Shown here: positions 7,255 through 16,576 of the stretch, piece by piece
How positions within the stretch are numbered: the stretch's first letter is position 1
Layout: each line of letters begins with the position of its first letter
Origin: Clostridia bacterium
GTDB lineage: Bacteria; Bacillota_A; Clostridia; Oscillospirales; Acutalibacteraceae
Assembly: GCA_017390825.1 (NCBI GenBank)
Contig: JAFPAK010000303.1
Coordinates: 1 to 16,832, forward strand
Direction: 5' to 3'
Length of the DNA stretch: 16,832 bases
Notes under the pieces: model-generated
Seen by the model: the letters and a program-made list of their open reading frames with translations, nothing else
What the model was told of the DNA's origin: nothing
Database searches by the model: none
Position numbers and translations under genes: made by a program

Positions 7255-7323
7255 ATTAAGGTTTCCGCTTTATTTAAATTTTATTTGCCTGTGGTTTAAC
7301 AACATAAACCACAGGCTTTTTTT
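7167..7323 (+). promoter_or_regulatory. Ribosome-mediated transcription attenuator of the ilv-leu operon
   Basis: Four segments can pair in alternative ways. Segment 1 (7167-7176, TGCACTTGTG) pairs with segment 2 (7236-7245, CATAAGTGCA) in ten pairs, one G-U. A longer segment 2 (7234-7247) can instead pair with segment 3 (7284-7295) in twelve pairs with two single-base bulges and two G-U. Segment 3 (7287-7297) pairs with segment 4 (7306-7316) as the terminator. Segment 1 lies at leader codons 5-8 and the control codons lie between 1 and 2. A ribosome stalled for Leu, Ile or Val would mask 1, free 2 for 3 and prevent termination. A ribosome reaching the stop codon at 7252 would cover 2 and allow 3:4. 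Pairings were drawn by eye; energies were not computed. Confidence 0.82.
7287..7323 (+). terminator. Intrinsic terminator within the ilv leader
   Basis: GCCTGTGGTTT (7287-7297) and AAACCACAGGC (7306-7316) form a perfect 11-bp stem with an 8-base loop, followed by seven T (7317-7323). It ends 23 bases before the ilvB start, inside the transcript, so it is conditional rather than an operon end. Confidence 0.95.
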
Positions 7324-7346
7324 GAAAGAGAAAGGGTTTTACAAAA

Positions 7347-9008
7347 ATGGAGATGAACGGTGCAAAAATTCTTATCGAAACGCTCATTGAACAGGGTATT
7401 AAAACCGTATTTGGTTATCCGGGCGGTCAAGTACTTAATCTTTATGATGAGTTGTATCTTGCTAGTGACCGAATCAACCATGTGCTTACCGCTCATGAGC
7501 AGGGCGCTGCTCATGCTGCTGACGGATACGCAAGAGCAACAGGTGAAGTCGGTGTATGTATCGCAACATCAGGTCCCGGCGCAACTAACCTTGTAACAGG
7601 TATTGCAACTGCTTTTCTTGATTCTGTTCCGATGGTTGCCGTCACCGGTAACGTTCCCTGCGATCTTTTGGGTCGTGACAGCTTTCAAGAGGTCGATATC
7701 TACGGCGTTACACAGCCTATCACAAAGCATAACTACATTGTAAAGGATGTTACAAAGCTTGCTGATACGGTTCGTGAGGCATTTAGCATCGCAAAGTCCG
7801 GCAGACCAGGCCCTGTGCTTATTGATATTCCCAAGGATGTACAGATAGCCGTTGCAGATTATGAGCCTGTGCCCGTAGTTAAAACTGTCAGAAAGAGCGA
7901 GATAAGCGAAAAAGAGGTAAATAAAGCGCTCGAGCTTATCGAGAAAGCAAAGCGTCCGTACATTTACTGTGGCGGCGGTGTTATCTCAGCCGATGCAAAG
8001 GACGAGATATTGAAGCTTGCAGAGCTTTGCGACGCACCTATCGGCTTCTCACTCATGGGACTTTCCGCAGTACCCTCCTCGAATAAGCGTTCACTCGGCA
8101 TGGTTGGTATGCACGGACATTTTGCCGCAACAAAGGCTATGTATCAGGCTGATCTTATAATCGCAGTTGGTGTTCGTTTTTCAGACCGTGCAACCGGCAA
8201 CAAGGAAAAATATGCAGCCGGTGCTGACATTATACATATCGATATCGACGCAGCAGAGATAAATAAGAATATTAATGTTAAGCTCGGTATCTCCTGCGAT
8301 GTAAAAAAAGCAGTTGCAGAAATATGCAATGTTCTCCCACGACAAACACACGATCATTGGCAGACACTTATTGCCGATTTCCGTGATACCGAAAGCAAAT
8401 ACACCGGCGACCGAATAGGCGAGCTTACTCCGTACGACATTATCGAGTCTGTAAACAAGATAAGTGATGCTTCTACACCTGTCGCAACCGATGTTGGTCA
8501 GCACCAGATGTGGACTGCACAGCATTACGATTTCAGAGATCCGCGAACATTTATTTCAAGCGGTGGCTTGGGTACAATGGGATTTGGTATGGGCGCTGCT
8601 ATCGGTGCTTGTATCGGTACAGGCAAACGTACTGTGTTATTTACGGGTGACGGAAGCTTCGGTATGAACTTAAACGAGCTTGCTACTGCGGTAAGCCAGA
8701 GTATTCCGCTTGTTATTATTATAATGAATAATGGTGTTCTCGGTATGGTACGCCAATGGCAAAAGATATTCTATAACGAGCATTATTCGAGTACTACACT
8801 CAACAGAGCAACTGATTTTGTTAAGCTTGCAGAGGCTTTCGGAGCTGTTGGTATGCGTGCAGCTACAAAAGCTGAATTCGATGAATGCATAAGCAAAGCG
8901 TTTCAAACAAATTCAACTGTTCTTATCGACTGCATTATCGACAACAATGAGCGTGTACTGCCGATGATACCGGCAGGTAAATCGGTTGACGATCTGATAC
9001 TTAAATAA
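7347..9008 (+). CDS. ilvB: Acetolactate synthase, large catalytic subunit
   Basis: A 553-residue ThDP- and FAD-dependent enzyme. It condenses two pyruvate to 2-acetolactate, or pyruvate with 2-oxobutyrate to acetohydroxybutyrate: the first common step to Val, Leu and Ile. The N-terminal domain has VFGYPGGQVLNLYDEL (21-36) and the ThDP-activating Glu51 in HEQGAAHAADGYAR. The C-terminal domain has the ThDP/Mg motif from GDGSF (434-438) to MNNGVLGMV (460-468), followed by RQWQKIFY. These are biosynthetic AHAS features rather than the catabolic AlsS type, and the regulatory subunit ilvN follows. AAAGGG lies about ten bases before the ATG. ATG codon 3 is a possible alternative start. It is the first structural gene after the attenuator. 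Confidence 0.97.
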   Translation: MEMNGAKILIETLIEQGIKTVFGYPGGQVLNLYDELYLASDRINHVLTAHEQGAAHAADGYARATGEVGVCIATSGPGATNLVTGIATAFLDSVPMVAVTGNVPCDLLGRDSFQEVDIYGVTQPITKHNYIVKDVTKLADTVREAFSIAKSGRPGPVLIDIPKDVQIAVADYEPVPVVKTVRKSEISEKEVNKALELIEKAKRPYIYCGGGVISADAKDEILKLAELCDAPIGFSLMGLSAVPSSNKRSLGMVGMHGHFAATKAMYQADLIIAVGVRFSDRATGNKEKYAAGADIIHIDIDAAEINKNINVKLGISCDVKKAVAEICNVLPRQTHDHWQTLIADFRDTESKYTGDRIGELTPYDIIESVNKISDASTPVATDVGQHQMWTAQHYDFRDPRTFISSGGLGTMGFGMGAAIGACIGTGKRTVLFTGDGSFGMNLNELATAVSQSIPLVIIIMNNGVLGMVRQWQKIFYNEHYSSTTLNRATDFVKLAEAFGAVGMRAATKAEFDECISKAFQTNSTVLIDCIIDNNERVLPMIPAGKSVDDLILK

Positions 9009-9019
9009 GGAGTTATGTT

Positions 9020-9526
9020 ATGGAGAGAAGATTTATAATCAGCCTGTTGGTTGATAATAAGTTCGGTGTTTTGCAGAGAATATCGGGTATGTTTTCACGC
9101 CGTGGCTTTAACATTGACTCTTTGACAGTTGGTGTTACGGAAAATCCCGAACTTTCAAGAATGACGGTTACTATGACGGGTGACGAATTTGCACGAGACC
9201 AGATGATAAAGCAGCTTTCAAAGCTTTACGATGTAAGAAAGATAGTTGAAATGACTGATACTTCAAGTGTTCAGCGTGAGCTTGTTATTATGAAAGTTTC
9301 CGCAAATTCAAAATCAAGACAGGATATTATGGATGCTGCTAATGTTTTTCGTACGAAAGTCATTGACTTTTCGCCGGAAAGTGTTACACTTGAAATAACA
9401 GGTGATAAAAGCAAGGTTGACGCATTCATTGAGATAATGGACAACTACGGAATTATTGAAATGTGCCGTACGGGTATTATCGCAATGGAACGCGGCAACA
9501 AGATGTTAAAGCATGATAATGATTAA
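9020..9526 (+). CDS. ilvN: Acetolactate synthase, small regulatory subunit
   Basis: A 168-residue partner of IlvB. An N-terminal ACT domain (about residues 4-75) begins RRFIISLLVDNKFGVLQRIS and continues into FSRRGFNIDSLTVG, the usual valine-sensing region. A C-terminal ALS_ss domain follows. It activates the large subunit and confers feedback inhibition in the family; which amino acid inhibits here cannot be read from sequence. AAGGAG overlaps the ilvB stop, seven bases before the ATG. Its length is close to that of IlvH-type subunits (about 160-170), longer than the E. coli IlvN of isozyme I. Confidence 0.97.
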   Translation: MERRFIISLLVDNKFGVLQRISGMFSRRGFNIDSLTVGVTENPELSRMTVTMTGDEFARDQMIKQLSKLYDVRKIVEMTDTSSVQRELVIMKVSANSKSRQDIMDAANVFRTKVIDFSPESVTLEITGDKSKVDAFIEIMDNYGIIEMCRTGIIAMERGNKMLKHDND

Positions 9527-9549
9527 TTAAGGTTGTAACAAACCTCTAA

Positions 9550-10584
<1,035 letters not shown>

Positions 10585-10595
10585 TTATCTACTGC

Positions 10596-10623
10596 TCGGG
10601 GCAGGCTTTAATGCCTGCCCTGA
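10596..10623 (+). terminator. ilvC-ilvD intercistronic hairpin (partial terminator or RNA-stability element)
   Basis: TCGGGGCAGGC (10596-10606) pairs with GCCTGCCCTGA (10613-10623) in eleven pairs with one G-U around a six-base loop. The core, GGGCAGGC/GCCTGCCC, is perfect. The bases after it (TTTGGCTT) are a poor U-tract, so full termination is unlikely. Attenuated read-through or protection of an ilvC 3' end is more plausible. No promoter for ilvD was recognised in the gap. Confidence 0.7.
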
Positions 10624-10660
10624 TTTGGCTTAAACATTTCATTTAAAGAGGGTTATTTTA

Positions 10661-12328
10661 ATGAACAGTGATAAAATGAAAAAAGGCCCTGAAAGAGCGC
10701 CGCAGCGTTCACTTTTGAAGGCCAACGGTCTTACCGATAAGCAAATCGAAAAACCGCTTATCGGCATTGTAAACTCATTTAACGAGATAGTTCCGGGACA
10801 CAGCCATCTGCTCAATATTTCCCGTGCCGTTAAAGACGGCGTACTTGCAGCCGGCGGTACTCCTATGGAATTTAACACTATCGCAGTTTGCGACGGTATA
10901 GCTATGGGTCATGAGGGTATGAAATACTCACTTGTTACCCGTGAGATCATTGCAGACAGCATCGAGTGTATGTGCAAGGCTCATTGCTTTGACGGACTCG
11001 TATTTATTCCTAACTGTGACAAGATCGTGCCGGGTATGCTTATTGCTGCCGCACGTTTGAATATTCCTGCTATTTTCTGTTCGGGCGGTCCTATGCTCTC
11101 GTTGCCGGATGAATGCGGCGGCAAGGGTATGGATCTGAACAGCGTTTTTGAAGCTGTTGGCGGATTTATGCAGGGCACCGTATCTAAATCAAGACTTGAT
11201 TATGTTGAAGAATATGCATGCCCCGGCTGTGGTTCCTGCTCGGGTATGTTTACTGCAAACTCTATGAACTGTCTTTGCGAGGCGCTGGGTATGGCACTTC
11301 CGGGCAACGGCACTATTCCCGCAGTTTACGGTTCAAGACTCCGTCTTGCAAAAACTGCCGGTGAGCGTGTTGTAGAGCTTGTAAAGGAGGACTTGAAGCC
11401 GCTTGATATTATGACAAAAGCCGCATTCCGTAATGCACTTACTATTGATATGGCGCTCGGTTGTTCATCAAATTCATTGCTTCATCTTACAGCTATCGCT
11501 CACGAAGCAGGCGTGCCGTTTGATATGCATTATGTAAACACTATTTCTGAAAGTACACCGAACCTTTGTCACCTTGCACCTGCTGGTTATCACCATATGC
11601 AGGATCTTAACGCAGTAGGCGGTGTCCATGCGGTTATTAACGAGGTTGCCAAGACCGGAGCGCTTGATACTTCACTTATTACTGTTACAGGTAAGACGGT
11701 TGCTGAAAATATTGCTCCGTTTGAGCCGAAGAACCATGAGGTAATAAAATCTATTGATGAGCCGTATTCAAAAACAGGTGGTCTTGCAGTACTGTTTGGC
11801 TCACTTGCTCCCGACGGTGCAGCAGTAAAACGCAGTGCAGTTGCAAAAGAAATGCTTGTTCACCAAGGCCCTGCCCGTGTATTTGACAGCGAGGAGGATG
11901 CAATTGAAGCTATCTACGGCGGCAAGATCAAATCCGGTGATGTTGTTGTTATCCGATATGAAGGTCCTGCCGGCGGTCCGGGCATGAGAGAAATGCTCTC
12001 CCCCACTTCTGCAATCTGCGGTATGGGACTCGATAAAGAAGTTGCACTTATTACCGATGGACGCTTCTCCGGTGCTACAAGAGGTGCTTCTATTGGCCAT
12101 GTTTCTCCTGAAGCAGCAAATGGAGGCCCTATCGCATATGTAAAAGAGGGTGATATTATTTCTATCAATATCCCAGAATACAAGATCGATCTGCTTGTTT
12201 CCGAAGAGGAAATGGCAGCACGCAAGGAGCAGATACAGATAAAGGTCAAAACCGACCTTAAGGGTTATCTTAAAAAGTATTCAAAGCTTGTCAGCTCTGC
12301 TGATAAAGGCGCAATAATCGAAATATAA
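10661..12328 (+). CDS. ilvD: Dihydroxy-acid dehydratase
   Basis: A 555-residue iron-sulfur dehydratase making 2-oxo-isovalerate and 2-oxo-3-methylvalerate. Cluster cysteines fit Cys119 ([11 protein letters not shown]) and the [17 protein letters not shown] block (186-202). A Mg-binding Asp is in [11 protein letters not shown] (77-87). The segment [10 protein letters not shown] has Gly where the oxygen-stable [2Fe-2S] class has its extra Cys. The pattern is therefore like E. coli IlvD and suggests an oxygen-labile cluster, fitting an anaerobe (inference). The ED dehydratase Edd is a relative, but the ilv context and the length agree with IlvD. Ribosome site GAGGG is weaker than in the neighbours. 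Confidence 0.97.
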   Translation: MNSDKMKKGPERAPQRSLLKANGLTDKQIEKPLIGIVNSFNEIVPGHSHLLNISRAVKDGVLAAGGTPMEFNTIAVCDGIAMGHEGMKYSLVTREIIADSIECMCKAHCFDGLVFIPNCDKIVPGMLIAAARLNIPAIFCSGGPMLSLPDECGGKGMDLNSVFEAVGGFMQGTVSKSRLDYVEEYACPGCGSCSGMFTANSMNCLCEALGMALPGNGTIPAVYGSRLRLAKTAGERVVELVKEDLKPLDIMTKAAFRNALTIDMALGCSSNSLLHLTAIAHEAGVPFDMHYVNTISESTPNLCHLAPAGYHHMQDLNAVGGVHAVINEVAKTGALDTSLITVTGKTVAENIAPFEPKNHEVIKSIDEPYSKTGGLAVLFGSLAPDGAAVKRSAVAKEMLVHQGPARVFDSEEDAIEAIYGGKIKSGDVVVIRYEGPAGGPGMREMLSPTSAICGMGLDKEVALITDGRFSGATRGASIGHVSPEAANGGPIAYVKEGDIISINIPEYKIDLLVSEEEMAARKEQIQIKVKTDLKGYLKKYSKLVSSADKGAIIEI

Positions 12329-12344
12329 AGGAGTTGTTTTGCTT

Positions 12345-13607
12345 ATGGGTATGACAATGACTCAAAAGATCCTCGCTTCTCATGCAGGACTCAATGAAGT
12401 AAAGGCAGGTCAGCTTATTCTGTGTAACCTTGATATGGTTCTCGGTAACGATATTACATCTCCGGTTGCTATCCGTGAATTTAATAAGCTTGACTGTGAC
12501 GGTGTTTTTGATAAGGACAAGATCTCACTTGTTATGGATCATTTTGCTCCTAATAAGGATATCAAGGCAGCTACTCAGTGTAAAATGTGCCGTGATTTTG
12601 CTAATGAATATGATGTAACAAACTTTTATGATGTTGGCGAAATGGGTATTGAACACGCATTGCTCCCCGAAAAAGGTCTTGTTGTTTCGGGTGATGTCGT
12701 GATCGGTGCTGACTCACACACCTGCACCTACGGCGCTCTCGGTGCATTTTCAACAGGTGTCGGTTCAACTGATATGGCTTGTGGTATGGCTACCGGCAAG
12801 GCTTGGTTTAAAGTCCCATCTGCTATCAAGTTTGAGCTTTCCGGCAGCCTCAACAAATATGTATCCGGCAAGGATGTTATTTTACATATCATAGGCATGA
12901 TAGGCGTTGACGGTGCGCTTTACAAATCAATGGAATTTTGCGGTGAGGGTGTGCACAATCTTTCTGTTGCAGACAGACTTTGTATGGCTAATATGGCTAT
13001 TGAAGCAGGCGCTAAAAACGGTATTTTCGAGGTTGATGATCTTACTATTGAATATATTAAAAATGCAGGTGGCAAAACGCCTGTGATCTATTCTGCTGAT
13101 GCTGATGCAGAGTATGATGAGGTTTATAAGATCGATCTTTCACAAATCAAATCTACAGTATCCTTCCCCCATCTGCCGGAGAATACACACCTTGCAGCAG
13201 AATCCGGCGATATAACTATCGATCAGGTGGTTATCGGAAGCTGTACCAACGGTAGATATGAAGATCTTAAGGCTGCTGCTGAAATCATGAATGGCAAAAA
13301 GGTTGCTAAGAATGTACGCTGTATCATAATTCCTGCAACACAGAAGATATACCTTGAAGCAATGGAAGCAGGACTTCTTAAAACCTTTATCGAGTGCGGT
13401 GCTATCGTATCAACTCCGACCTGTGGTCCGTGTCTTGGCGGTCATATGGGCATACTTGCGGCAGGAGAGCGTGCAGTTGCTACCACAAACCGAAACTTTG
13501 TCGGCAGAATGGGACATGTTGACTCCGAAGTTTATCTTGCAAGCCCCGAGGTTGCGGCAGCAAGTGCTGTAACAGGCAGAATTACCGATCCCAAGGAGGT
13601 AATGTAA
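12345..13607 (+). CDS. leuC: 3-isopropylmalate dehydratase, large subunit
   Basis: A 420-residue aconitase-family subunit of the roughly 420-residue type common in clostridia and archaea, shorter than the 466-residue E. coli form. With LeuD it interconverts 2- and 3-isopropylmalate. [4Fe-4S] ligands are Cys300 (GSCTNGR) and Cys360 and Cys363 ([11 protein letters not shown]). MDHFAPN (64-70) and [13 protein letters not shown] (121-133) are typical. The start chosen is ATG 12345 ([10 protein letters not shown], usual for the family), 11 bases after AAAGGAG, which overlaps the ilvD stop. A TTG at 12339 is in frame but only five bases from that site. Homoaconitase-type enzymes are the alternative. 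The pairing with leuB makes LeuC the better call. Confidence 0.95.
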   Translation: MGMTMTQKILASHAGLNEVKAGQLILCNLDMVLGNDITSPVAIREFNKLDCDGVFDKDKISLVMDHFAPNKDIKAATQCKMCRDFANEYDVTNFYDVGEMGIEHALLPEKGLVVSGDVVIGADSHTCTYGALGAFSTGVGSTDMACGMATGKAWFKVPSAIKFELSGSLNKYVSGKDVILHIIGMIGVDGALYKSMEFCGEGVHNLSVADRLCMANMAIEAGAKNGIFEVDDLTIEYIKNAGGKTPVIYSADADAEYDEVYKIDLSQIKSTVSFPHLPENTHLAAESGDITIDQVVIGSCTNGRYEDLKAAAEIMNGKKVAKNVRCIIIPATQKIYLEAMEAGLLKTFIECGAIVSTPTCGPCLGGHMGILAAGERAVATTNRNFVGRMGHVDSEVYLASPEVAAASAVTGRITDPKEVM

Positions 13608-13609
13608 CC

Positions 13610-14104
13610 ATGGATTTTAAAGGTAAAGTTATTAAATACGGCGATAATGTTGATACAGACGTTATCATTCCTGCAAGACACCTTAATACAATTGACGTAA
13701 AAGAGCTTGCATCACATTGTATGGAGGATCTTGATACCACCTTCGTTGAGCGTGTAGTTCCCGGTGACATTATGGTTGCAGGTTACAACTTTGGATGCGG
13801 CTCATCCCGTGAGCATGCTCCCATTGCAATCAAGGCAAGCGGAATTTCACTTGTTATTGCAAAAAGCTTTGCGCGAATTTTCTACCGCAACTCCATCAAT
13901 ATCGGGCTTCCTATTGTTGAGTGTCCCGAAGCGGTCGATGCAATAAATGAGGGCAATATCGTTTACGCTGATATGGATGCCGGTGTTATCGTAAATGAAA
14001 CAACCGGCGAGAAATACACCGCTGCTCCCTTCCCTGAATTCATCCAGAAAATAATTTCCGAGGGCGGTCTTGTTGAGGCCATTAAACACGGAACTATTAA
14101 ATAA
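13610..14104 (+). CDS. leuD: 3-isopropylmalate dehydratase, small subunit
   Basis: A 164-residue swivel-domain subunit that completes the LeuC active site. [16 protein letters not shown] (10-25) and [12 protein letters not shown] (60-71) are diagnostic. It starts two bases after leuC, with AAGGAGGT (13593-13600) inside the end of leuC, nine bases before the ATG. The length is the short clostridial/archaeal form, matching the short LeuC. Confidence 0.96.
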   Translation: MDFKGKVIKYGDNVDTDVIIPARHLNTIDVKELASHCMEDLDTTFVERVVPGDIMVAGYNFGCGSSREHAPIAIKASGISLVIAKSFARIFYRNSINIGLPIVECPEAVDAINEGNIVYADMDAGVIVNETTGEKYTAAPFPEFIQKIISEGGLVEAIKHGTIK

Positions 14105-14114
14105 GGAGATACAT

Positions 14115-15203
14115 ATGACATACAACATTGCTTTGTTAAAGGGTGACGGAATAGGTCCCGAAATTGTTGATGGTGCTGTTAAAGTGCTTGAAAAAATCGG
14201 CGAGAAATACGGTCACACATTCAATTTCACACCTTATCTTATTGGTGGATGCGCTATTGATGCTACCGGTGCTCCTCTGCCTGAGGAAACAGTAAAGGGT
14301 TGCCTTGCATCAGACAGCGTACTGCTTGGCGCAGTCGGTGGAGCAGTTGGTGATTCTAAATGGGATAAGCTCCCTCCCGAGCTTCGCCCTGAAAAGGCAC
14401 TCCTCGGTATTCGTGAGGCACTCGGACTTTTCACAAACATTCGTCCTGCCCGACTTTATAAGGCTCTTAAGGAAGAGTGTCCGCTCCGTAGTGATATCGT
14501 TGAAAAAGGCTTTGATATCTGCATGATCCGTGAGCTTACCGGCGGTATTTATTTTGGTGAGCGTGGCAGAAGACAGGGTAAATACGGCGAGGAGGCTTAT
14601 GACACAGAATGCTATTCTGTTACAGAGGTTGAAAGAATTGCCCGTGTTGCCTTTGAAACTGCAAGAAAGAGAAACAAAAATGTTATCAGTATAGATAAGG
14701 CAAATGTACTTGAATCTTCAAGACTTTGGCGTGAAACAGTACACCGCATTGCAAAGGAATATCCTGATTGTACTCTTACTGATATGCTTGTTGATAACGC
14801 TGCAATGCAGATAGTAAAGTGTCCGTCACAGTTTGATGTTGTTGTAACATCAAATATGTTCGGCGATATCCTTTCCGATGAATGCTCGCAGATTACCGGC
14901 TCTATTGGCATGCTGCCTTCGGCTTCGCTTGGCGAAGGTACACGCGGTATGTATGAGCCTATCCACGGCTCTGCTCCCGACATTGCAGGTCAAAACAAAG
15001 CTAATCCTATTGCAACTATTCTTTCTGCTGCAATGATGCTGCGTTACTCATTTGATCTCGGTAAAGAGGCTGACGCTATTGAAAACGCAGTAGATGCTGT
15101 GCTTAACGACGGATGGCGAACTGCTGATATCCTCGGCAACAGCGATGTAACGCCGCTTGGATGTATCGAAATGACAGAAAAAATTCTTGAATACATTAAA
15201 TAA
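14115..15203 (+). CDS. leuB: 3-isopropylmalate dehydrogenase
   Basis: A 362-residue NAD-dependent decarboxylating dehydrogenase that yields 2-oxoisocaproate. Features: LLKGDGIGPEIV (7-18), substrate arginines in NIRPAR (108-113) and Arg139, catalytic Tyr146 (GGIYFGE) and Lys195 (SIDKANVLESS), Mg Asp227, Asp251 and Asp255 (SNMFGDILSDE), and HGSAPDIAGQNKANP (284-298) for NAD. The start is ATG 14115, six bases after AAGGAG. A longer frame from 14070 would run inside leuD and is rejected. NAD preference is inferred from the family and from leucine context. Confidence 0.97.
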   Translation: MTYNIALLKGDGIGPEIVDGAVKVLEKIGEKYGHTFNFTPYLIGGCAIDATGAPLPEETVKGCLASDSVLLGAVGGAVGDSKWDKLPPELRPEKALLGIREALGLFTNIRPARLYKALKEECPLRSDIVEKGFDICMIRELTGGIYFGERGRRQGKYGEEAYDTECYSVTEVERIARVAFETARKRNKNVISIDKANVLESSRLWRETVHRIAKEYPDCTLTDMLVDNAAMQIVKCPSQFDVVVTSNMFGDILSDECSQITGSIGMLPSASLGEGTRGMYEPIHGSAPDIAGQNKANPIATILSAAMMLRYSFDLGKEADAIENAVDAVLNDGWRTADILGNSDVTPLGCIEMTEKILEYIK

Positions 15204-15216
15204 GGAAGTGTTTTAA

Positions 15217-16287
15217 ATGTTATCAATTAAAATCGAAAAAAACACCGCTCCGAAAAGCAAACCCGCAAAAGGCGAGCCTCTCGGTTTCGGCCACATCTTT
15301 ACCGATCATATGTTTATAATGAACTATACCACCGGTAAGGGCTGGCACGATGCACGCATCGTACCCTATGGAAACCTCTCGGTTTCCCCTGCTTGCTCAT
15401 CTTTCCATTACGGGCAAACTATGTTTGAAGGAATGAAAGCCTATAAGGGTGATGACGGCAAGGTATATGTATTCCGTCCTGACATGAACGCAAAGCGTGC
15501 AAATTCTTCAAACCAGCGTCTTTGCATTCCTCAAATTCCCGAAGAAGATTTTGTGCAGGCAGTTAAGGCAGTTGTTGATATTGACCGTGATTGGATACCT
15601 GAAGAGCCCGGCACGTCACTTTATATCCGTCCGTTCGTTATTGCAACTGATGAATATCTTGGCGTTAAGCCTGCTGACAATTATTTGTTCATCGTTATTT
15701 TAAGTCCTTCGGGAGCTTATTATGAAAGTGGACTTGATCCGGTAGGCATTTGGATAGAGGATGAATATGTCCGTGCAGTAAGAGGCGGTATGGGTTACAC
15801 CAAGACCGGCGGTAACTACGCAGCAAGCCTTGCAGCACAGGTAAAGGCACATGATGACGGTTACTCACAGGTGCTTTGGCTTGACGGTGTTGAGCGTAAA
15901 TACATTGAAGAAGTCGGAGCAATGAATATTTTCTTTAAGATAAGTGGCAAAGTAGTAACTCCTATGCTCAACGGCAGCATTCTTCCTGGTATCACAAGAA
16001 ACTCGGTTATCGAGCTTTGCAAATATTGGGGTGTACCGGTCGAGGAGCGTAAAATATCTGTTGATGAGTTGCTTGAAGCACAGCACAACGGTACTTTGGA
16101 GGAGTGCTTCGGTACAGGTACTGCTGCAGTCATCTCACCCGTCGGCAAGCTTCGTTATAAGGACGAGGTAATGACCATCAATGGCGGAGGTATCGGTGAG
16201 CTTTCGCAGAAAATTTATGATACACTTACAGGCATCCAATGGGGCAAGCTTGATGATCCGTTCGGCTGGAGAGTTGAAGTAGAATAA
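15217..16287 (+). CDS. ilvE: Branched-chain amino acid aminotransferase
   Basis: A 356-residue fold-type IV PLP enzyme that transfers the amino group from glutamate to the three branched-chain 2-oxo acids, the final step. It is of the longer BCAT type related to eukaryotic enzymes, not the roughly 310-residue E. coli type. FHYGQTMFEGMKAY (63-76) is the substrate-pocket segment. The PLP lysine is Lys196 in YTKTGGNYAASL. QVLWLDG (218-224) leads to EEVGAMNIFF (231-240), and TGTAAVISPVG is the late phosphate-binding region. AAGGAAG lies between the leuB stop and the ATG. It is the last gene before the strong terminator. Confidence 0.97.
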   Translation: MLSIKIEKNTAPKSKPAKGEPLGFGHIFTDHMFIMNYTTGKGWHDARIVPYGNLSVSPACSSFHYGQTMFEGMKAYKGDDGKVYVFRPDMNAKRANSSNQRLCIPQIPEEDFVQAVKAVVDIDRDWIPEEPGTSLYIRPFVIATDEYLGVKPADNYLFIVILSPSGAYYESGLDPVGIWIEDEYVRAVRGGMGYTKTGGNYAASLAAQVKAHDDGYSQVLWLDGVERKYIEEVGAMNIFFKISGKVVTPMLNGSILPGITRNSVIELCKYWGVPVEERKISVDELLEAQHNGTLEECFGTGTAAVISPVGKLRYKDEVMTINGGGIGELSQKIYDTLTGIQWGKLDDPFGWRVEVE

Positions 16288-16304
16288 ATAAGCTATAAAA
16301 AGTT

Positions 16305-16345
16305 AAGATGCATTACAAGGGGGAAAACTTGTAATGCATCTTTTT
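16305..16345 (+). terminator. Intrinsic terminator of the ilv-leu operon
   Basis: AAGATGCATTACAAG (16305-16319) and CTTGTAATGCATCTT (16328-16342) form a perfect 15-bp stem with an eight-base loop, GGGGAAAA. A T-run follows to 16345. It begins 17 bases after the ilvE stop. Because the left arm is preceded by several A, it could also end minus-strand transcription. Confidence 0.93.
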
Positions 16346-16360
16346 ATTTGCCTGATTTTC

Positions 16361-16379
16361 GCAGAGTTGCATACTCTGC
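16361..16379. repeat. Small inverted repeat between ilvE and the integrase
   Basis: GCAGAGT (16361-16367) and ACTCTGC (16373-16379) flank TGCAT, itself part of a palindrome. There is no T-run, so it is not a terminator. It may be a protein site or part of a recombination region, but that is a guess. Confidence 0.5.
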
Positions 16380-16523
16380 TACACGACTTCTTAATGCTCT
16401 TATGAAATGATTTTAGCACATTTATATAGTAATTTCAATAATTTTTTGTATTTTTTCATATTTCGTTAATTAATTATGAATTTATATGCAAAATCTTATT
16501 GCACTTGCACAAAATTGAAGATT

Positions 16524-16543
16524 TCAGCCGTCAAATCAGCCGT
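16524..16543. repeat. Direct repeat TCAGCCGT x2, 12-base period, upstream of the integrase
   Basis: TCAGCCGT occurs at 16524-16531 and 16536-16543, 33 bases before the integrase ATG. Closely spaced direct repeats near an integrase can be arm-type binding sites or an operator. The rest of the gap (16380-16523) is AT-rich, and no convincing promoter was recognised in it. Confidence 0.55.
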
Positions 16544-16576
16544 ATGAAAAAAAGTTATATTAAGGAGGTAACAATA

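Noticed and set aside
7110..7346. T-box riboswitch ahead of ilvB
   Set aside because: No T-box core sequence (AGGGTGG-ACCGCG type) or specifier-loop arrangement was found. The terminator is explained by the leader-peptide switch.
9530..9545. Terminator between ilvN and ilvC
   Set aside because: AGGTT/AACCT is only a five-pair stem with no T-run, too weak to call.
12339..12344. TTG start for LeuC
   Set aside because: Only five bases from the ribosome site, while ATG 12345 gives the usual MGMTMTQ start at 11 bases.
14070..14114. Longer LeuB start (15 extra residues)
   Set aside because: It lies inside leuD, has no ribosome site and encodes residues not typical of LeuB. ATG 14115 has AAGGAG at the right distance.
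14612..14983. 123-residue minus-strand ORF inside leuB
   Set aside because: Shadow of the leuB coding frame, with low-complexity Ser/Ile/Thr content and no domain.
16380..16576. Integrase promoter
   Set aside because: TTGCAC hexamers at 16499 and 16505 have no -10 box at proper spacing, and TATATT at 16556 has no -35. AT-rich chance matches only.
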